In this document: positions 3,653 to 6,033 of the stretch, piece after piece
Layout of the letters: each line of letters starts with the position of its first letter
Position numbering within the stretch: the first letter of the stretch is position 1
NCBI GenBank assembly: GCA_016931015.1
Contig: JAFGFP010000014.1
Span: 1 to 6,033 of the forward strand
Direction of reading: 5' to 3'
DNA from: Dehalococcoidales bacterium
GTDB taxonomy: Bacteria; Chloroflexota; Dehalococcoidia; Dehalococcoidales; UBA5760
DNA length: 6,033 nt
Made by a program: the position numbers and the translations under genes
Notes under the pieces: generated by a model
Databases searched by the model: none
What the model was told of the DNA's origin: nothing
Seen by the model: only the letters and a program-made list of their open reading frames with translations

Positions 3653-6033
3653 ATGTCTCTGGAGCTAGCGCCATTACTACAACTCATCGAAGAAATGCCC
3701 GCCTACCGCGAGCTTAAAGACGGGCTATCCCGGTCGGGCGACAACCTCACGCTAACGGTGCTCGAAGCCGCTAAGCCCTATCTCCTCGCCGCCCTCTACC
3801 ACTACCTGGGGAGACCGCTCCTGGTGGTTACCGCCCGGCCGGAGGCGGCCAAAGACCTCTACGAACAGCTTCTCACCTGGGGCGGCCCCGGGCCGGTGCT
3901 CTTCCCCGAGCCGGACAGCCTGCCCTACCAGCACATCACCTCGGACGTCTCGGCTGAGCTAGCGCGGCTCAAGGTGCTCTCGGCCCTGGCCTGCCCCGAA
4001 GGAGATGAGAAGGCCCCCCCGGTTATTAGCTCGGTGCTCGCCCTGATGCAGAAGACCGCCCGCTACGGCGACTTCAGCGGCACCTGCCACACCATAGCGG
4101 CGGGCCAGGAGATAGAGCCGCTCGGCCTCTTACGGCGCTGGGAGGCCATGGGCTACCGGTGGGAGAACCTGGTCGAGGTGCCCGGCACCATCAGCCGCCG
4201 GGGAGGTATCGTTGACATCTACCCGGCTTCCCGCGACCGGCCGGTGAGGTTAGAGTTCTACGGCGATACGGTGGAGAGTATCCGTTTCTTCAACCCGCTG
4301 ACCCAGCGCTCGCAGGCGGCGCTATCGTCGGTCTCGGTAACCCCGGCTACAGAGCTACTCAAGCCCCGGCAGAGCCGCCGGGAAGAGCTAGCAGCAATAC
4401 TCGCCGGAATCGACCTGGCAAACTGTAACCCTGAGGCCGGCGAGCAGTTCCAGGAGGACTTCTCCCGGCTCATCGAGGGGGAGCGGCTGAGCGACCTATC
4501 GTTCTACGCCCCGCTCTTTAACCAGGACAGTATCCTGAGCTACCTGGCCCCGGAGACGCTGATAATACTCGACGAGCCCCGGAGCCTTGCGACAACGGCC
4601 GAAGACCTGGAAGCTAAAGCCAGCGAGTTACGTAGCGAGAGGCTGGACCGGGGCGAGCTACCGGCCAACTTCCCGGCACCATATCTTACCTGGGATGAGC
4701 TTACGGCGAAAATGGCGGGGCGGCAGCGTCTGACCCTGGCCGGCTGGGAGGACTCTCCCCAAGCGAAGCCGCGCCGCTTAAACTTTACCGCCGCCCCCGG
4801 CTACGCCGGGCAGCTAGCCGCCTTCATGAGAAAGGCCAAGAAGCTCCTCAGCCAGAAACAGCGCCTTATCCTGGTAAGCCAACAGGCCAGCCGCCTCGCC
4901 GAGCTCTTTAGCGAGGAAGATATCTTAGCCCCACCCCTCGACCGGATTAGAGAGCTGCCACCCCCCGGCTCGCTCACCCTGCTCCAGGGCTCGCTGGCCC
5001 GGGGCTGGAGCCTGGCGGGCAGCACCCACCTCCTGACCGACTACGAAATCTTCGGCTTTACTAAAGAGCGCCGCCTGGTAACCAAGCGCCCGGTGTCCCG
5101 CTCAAGGCTGCTCGGGGAGCTAACCCCCGGCGACTACGTGGTGCACATCGAGCACGGTATCGCCCGCTTTAGCGGGGTAACCACCCTGGAGACGGAACAC
5201 GGCCAGAGAGAATACCTGGTGCTCCGGTACGCCGCCGACGACAAGCTCTACGTACCTACCGACCAGGTGCACCGCGTCAGCCGCTACATCGGCGCCAGCG
5301 ACCGGCCGCCGGTGCTGAGCCGGCTGGGCACCCAGGAGTGGGCGCGCACCAAGGAGAGAACCGGAGAGGCCGTGGCCAGTATCGCCCGGGAGCTACTCGG
5401 CCTCTACGCTGGGAGAGAGATCGCCGTCGGCTTTGCCTTCTCCCCCGATACCGTGTGGCAGGCGGAGCTCGAGGCATCCTTCCCCTACGTTGAGACCGCA
5501 GACCAGATGGAGGTGCAGCGGCAGGTAAAAGAGGACATGACCCGGCCCAAGCCCATGGATAGACTGGTCTGCGGGGACGTCGGCTACGGCAAGACGGAGA
5601 TAGCCATCCGGGCCGCCTTCAAGGCGGTCATGGACGATAAGCAGGTGGCGGTGCTGGTGCCGACCACCGTGCTCGCCCAGCAGCACCTGGCCACCTTCCG
5701 CCAGCGGCTGAGCGCCTTCCCGCTAAGAATCGAGGTGCTGAGCCGCTTTAAGACGCCGAGAGAGCAGCAGGACATCCTCGAAGACCTGGCCCGGGGCCGG
5801 GTGGATATCTGCATCGGCACGCACCGCCTACTGCAAAAGGACGTCGTCTTCAAGAACCTGGGGCTGCTTATTATCGACGAAGAGCAGCGCTTCGGGGTTT
5901 CCCACAAGGAATCCCTCAAGCAGAAGCGGCGGGAGGTCGACGTGCTTACCTTAAGCGCCACCCCCATCCCGCGCACCCTGCACATGTCCCTGGTGGGGAT
6001 GCGGGACATCAGCACCATGGAGACGCCCCCCGA
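3653..6033 (+). CDS. mfd: Transcription-repair coupling factor Mfd, N-terminal two thirds (3'-truncated)
   Basis: Some 793 codons of a protein usually near 1150 residues are present; the frame is open at the right edge. Mfd is a cytoplasmic ATP-driven DNA translocase that pushes off stalled RNA polymerase and recruits UvrA for nucleotide excision repair. Visible domains in order are a UvrB-like module (about 1-350) with VPGTISRRGGIVDIYP at 176-191 and RPVRLEFYGD at 196-205, where Arg183 and Arg199 align with the UvrA-contact arginines; a CarD-like RNA polymerase interaction domain (about 488-555, GDYVVHIEHGIARFSG); and the RecG-like helicase core. The core shows Walker A GDVGYGKTE at 641-649, motif Ia VPTTVLAQQH, Walker B DEEQRFGV at 742-749 and motif III LSATPIPRTL at 767-776. 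The second helicase lobe, TRG motif and D7 are outside. ATG 3653 follows GGGGAAG, a modest ribosome site; an in-frame TTG at 3641 lacks one. Confidence 0.97.
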   Translation, partial: MSLELAPLLQLIEEMPAYRELKDGLSRSGDNLTLTVLEAAKPYLLAALYHYLGRPLLVVTARPEAAKDLYEQLLTWGGPGPVLFPEPDSLPYQHITSDVSAELARLKVLSALACPEGDEKAPPVISSVLALMQKTARYGDFSGTCHTIAAGQEIEPLGLLRRWEAMGYRWENLVEVPGTISRRGGIVDIYPASRDRPVRLEFYGDTVESIRFFNPLTQRSQAALSSVSVTPATELLKPRQSRREELAAILAGIDLANCNPEAGEQFQEDFSRLIEGERLSDLSFYAPLFNQDSILSYLAPETLIILDEPRSLATTAEDLEAKASELRSERLDRGELPANFPAPYLTWDELTAKMAGRQRLTLAGWEDSPQAKPRRLNFTAAPGYAGQLAAFMRKAKKLLSQKQRLILVSQQASRLAELFSEEDILAPPLDRIRELPPPGSLTLLQGSLARGWSLAGSTHLLTDYEIFGFTKERRLVTKRPVSRSRLLGELTPGDYVVHIEHGIARFSGVTTLETEHGQREYLVLRYAADDKLYVPTDQVHRVSRYIGASDRPPVLSRLGTQEWARTKERTGEAVASIARELLGLYAGREIAVGFAFSPDTVWQAELEASFPYVETADQMEVQRQVKEDMTRPKPMDRLVCGDVGYGKTEIAIRAAFKAVMDDKQVAVLVPTTVLAQQHLATFRQRLSAFPLRIEVLSRFKTPREQQDILEDLARGRVDICIGTHRLLQKDVVFKNLGLLIIDEEQRFGVSHKESLKQKRREVDVLTLSATPIPRTLHMSLVGMRDISTMETPP

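Noticed and set aside
5584..6018. Minus-strand open frame of 144 codons
   Set aside because: It is antisense to the Mfd helicase core, whose motifs are unmistakable; its Ser/Arg-rich composition is typical of a shadow frame.
1..6033. Mobile element, CRISPR array, defence island or attachment site
   Set aside because: No transposase or complete recombinase, direct-repeat array, terminal repeats or tRNA target is visible. The integrase-like segment is only a fused N-terminal domain of a Gre protein.

Overview
The window is a G+C-rich (about 60% by eye), gene-dense bacterial chromosome segment. It carries six protein genes, two of them cut by the window edges, and no tRNA, rRNA, mobile element or CRISPR array that I can see. 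The gene set is a geranylgeranyl-reductase-family flavoprotein, an unusual GreA-type factor, a DUF169 protein, TatD, a tiny DUF5679-like zinc ribbon and Mfd. It fits an anaerobic member of the Chloroflexota, probably Dehalococcoidia. That placement rests on gene content and remembered protein style, not on a search, and is tentative.

Layout. 2-511 (+) is the 3' end of a geranylgeranyl-reductase-family oxidoreductase. 584-1387 (+) is a GreA-like transcript cleavage factor with an extra integrase-like N-terminal domain; its own promoter begins on the stop codon of the preceding gene. It converges, with a 26-bp gap, on a minus-strand pair: tatD (2235-3044) followed by a DUF169 gene (1414-2157). 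TatD appears to start at a CTG codon behind a very good Shine-Dalgarno. Its leader contains a terminator-like hairpin directly before the ribosome binding site. Further right, a 46-residue CxxC/CxxC zinc-ribbon gene (3286-3426, minus) has a clear promoter, Shine-Dalgarno and intrinsic terminator. A 226-bp divergent intergenic region separates it from mfd (3653 to beyond the window end, plus), which has its own promoter candidate and a strong hairpin at the predicted mRNA 5' end.

Functionally, two genes act on RNA polymerase: the GreA-like factor rescues backtracked complexes and Mfd removes stalled ones and recruits repair. TatD is a nuclease with proposed roles in DNA quality control. These are separate transcription units, and I see no evidence that they form a dedicated system. 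The most unusual items are the GreA fusion, the CTG start and structured leader of tatD, and the overlapping dyads between the divergent promoters. Otherwise this looks like an ordinary housekeeping region, and I found nothing that supports a new defence or mobile system.
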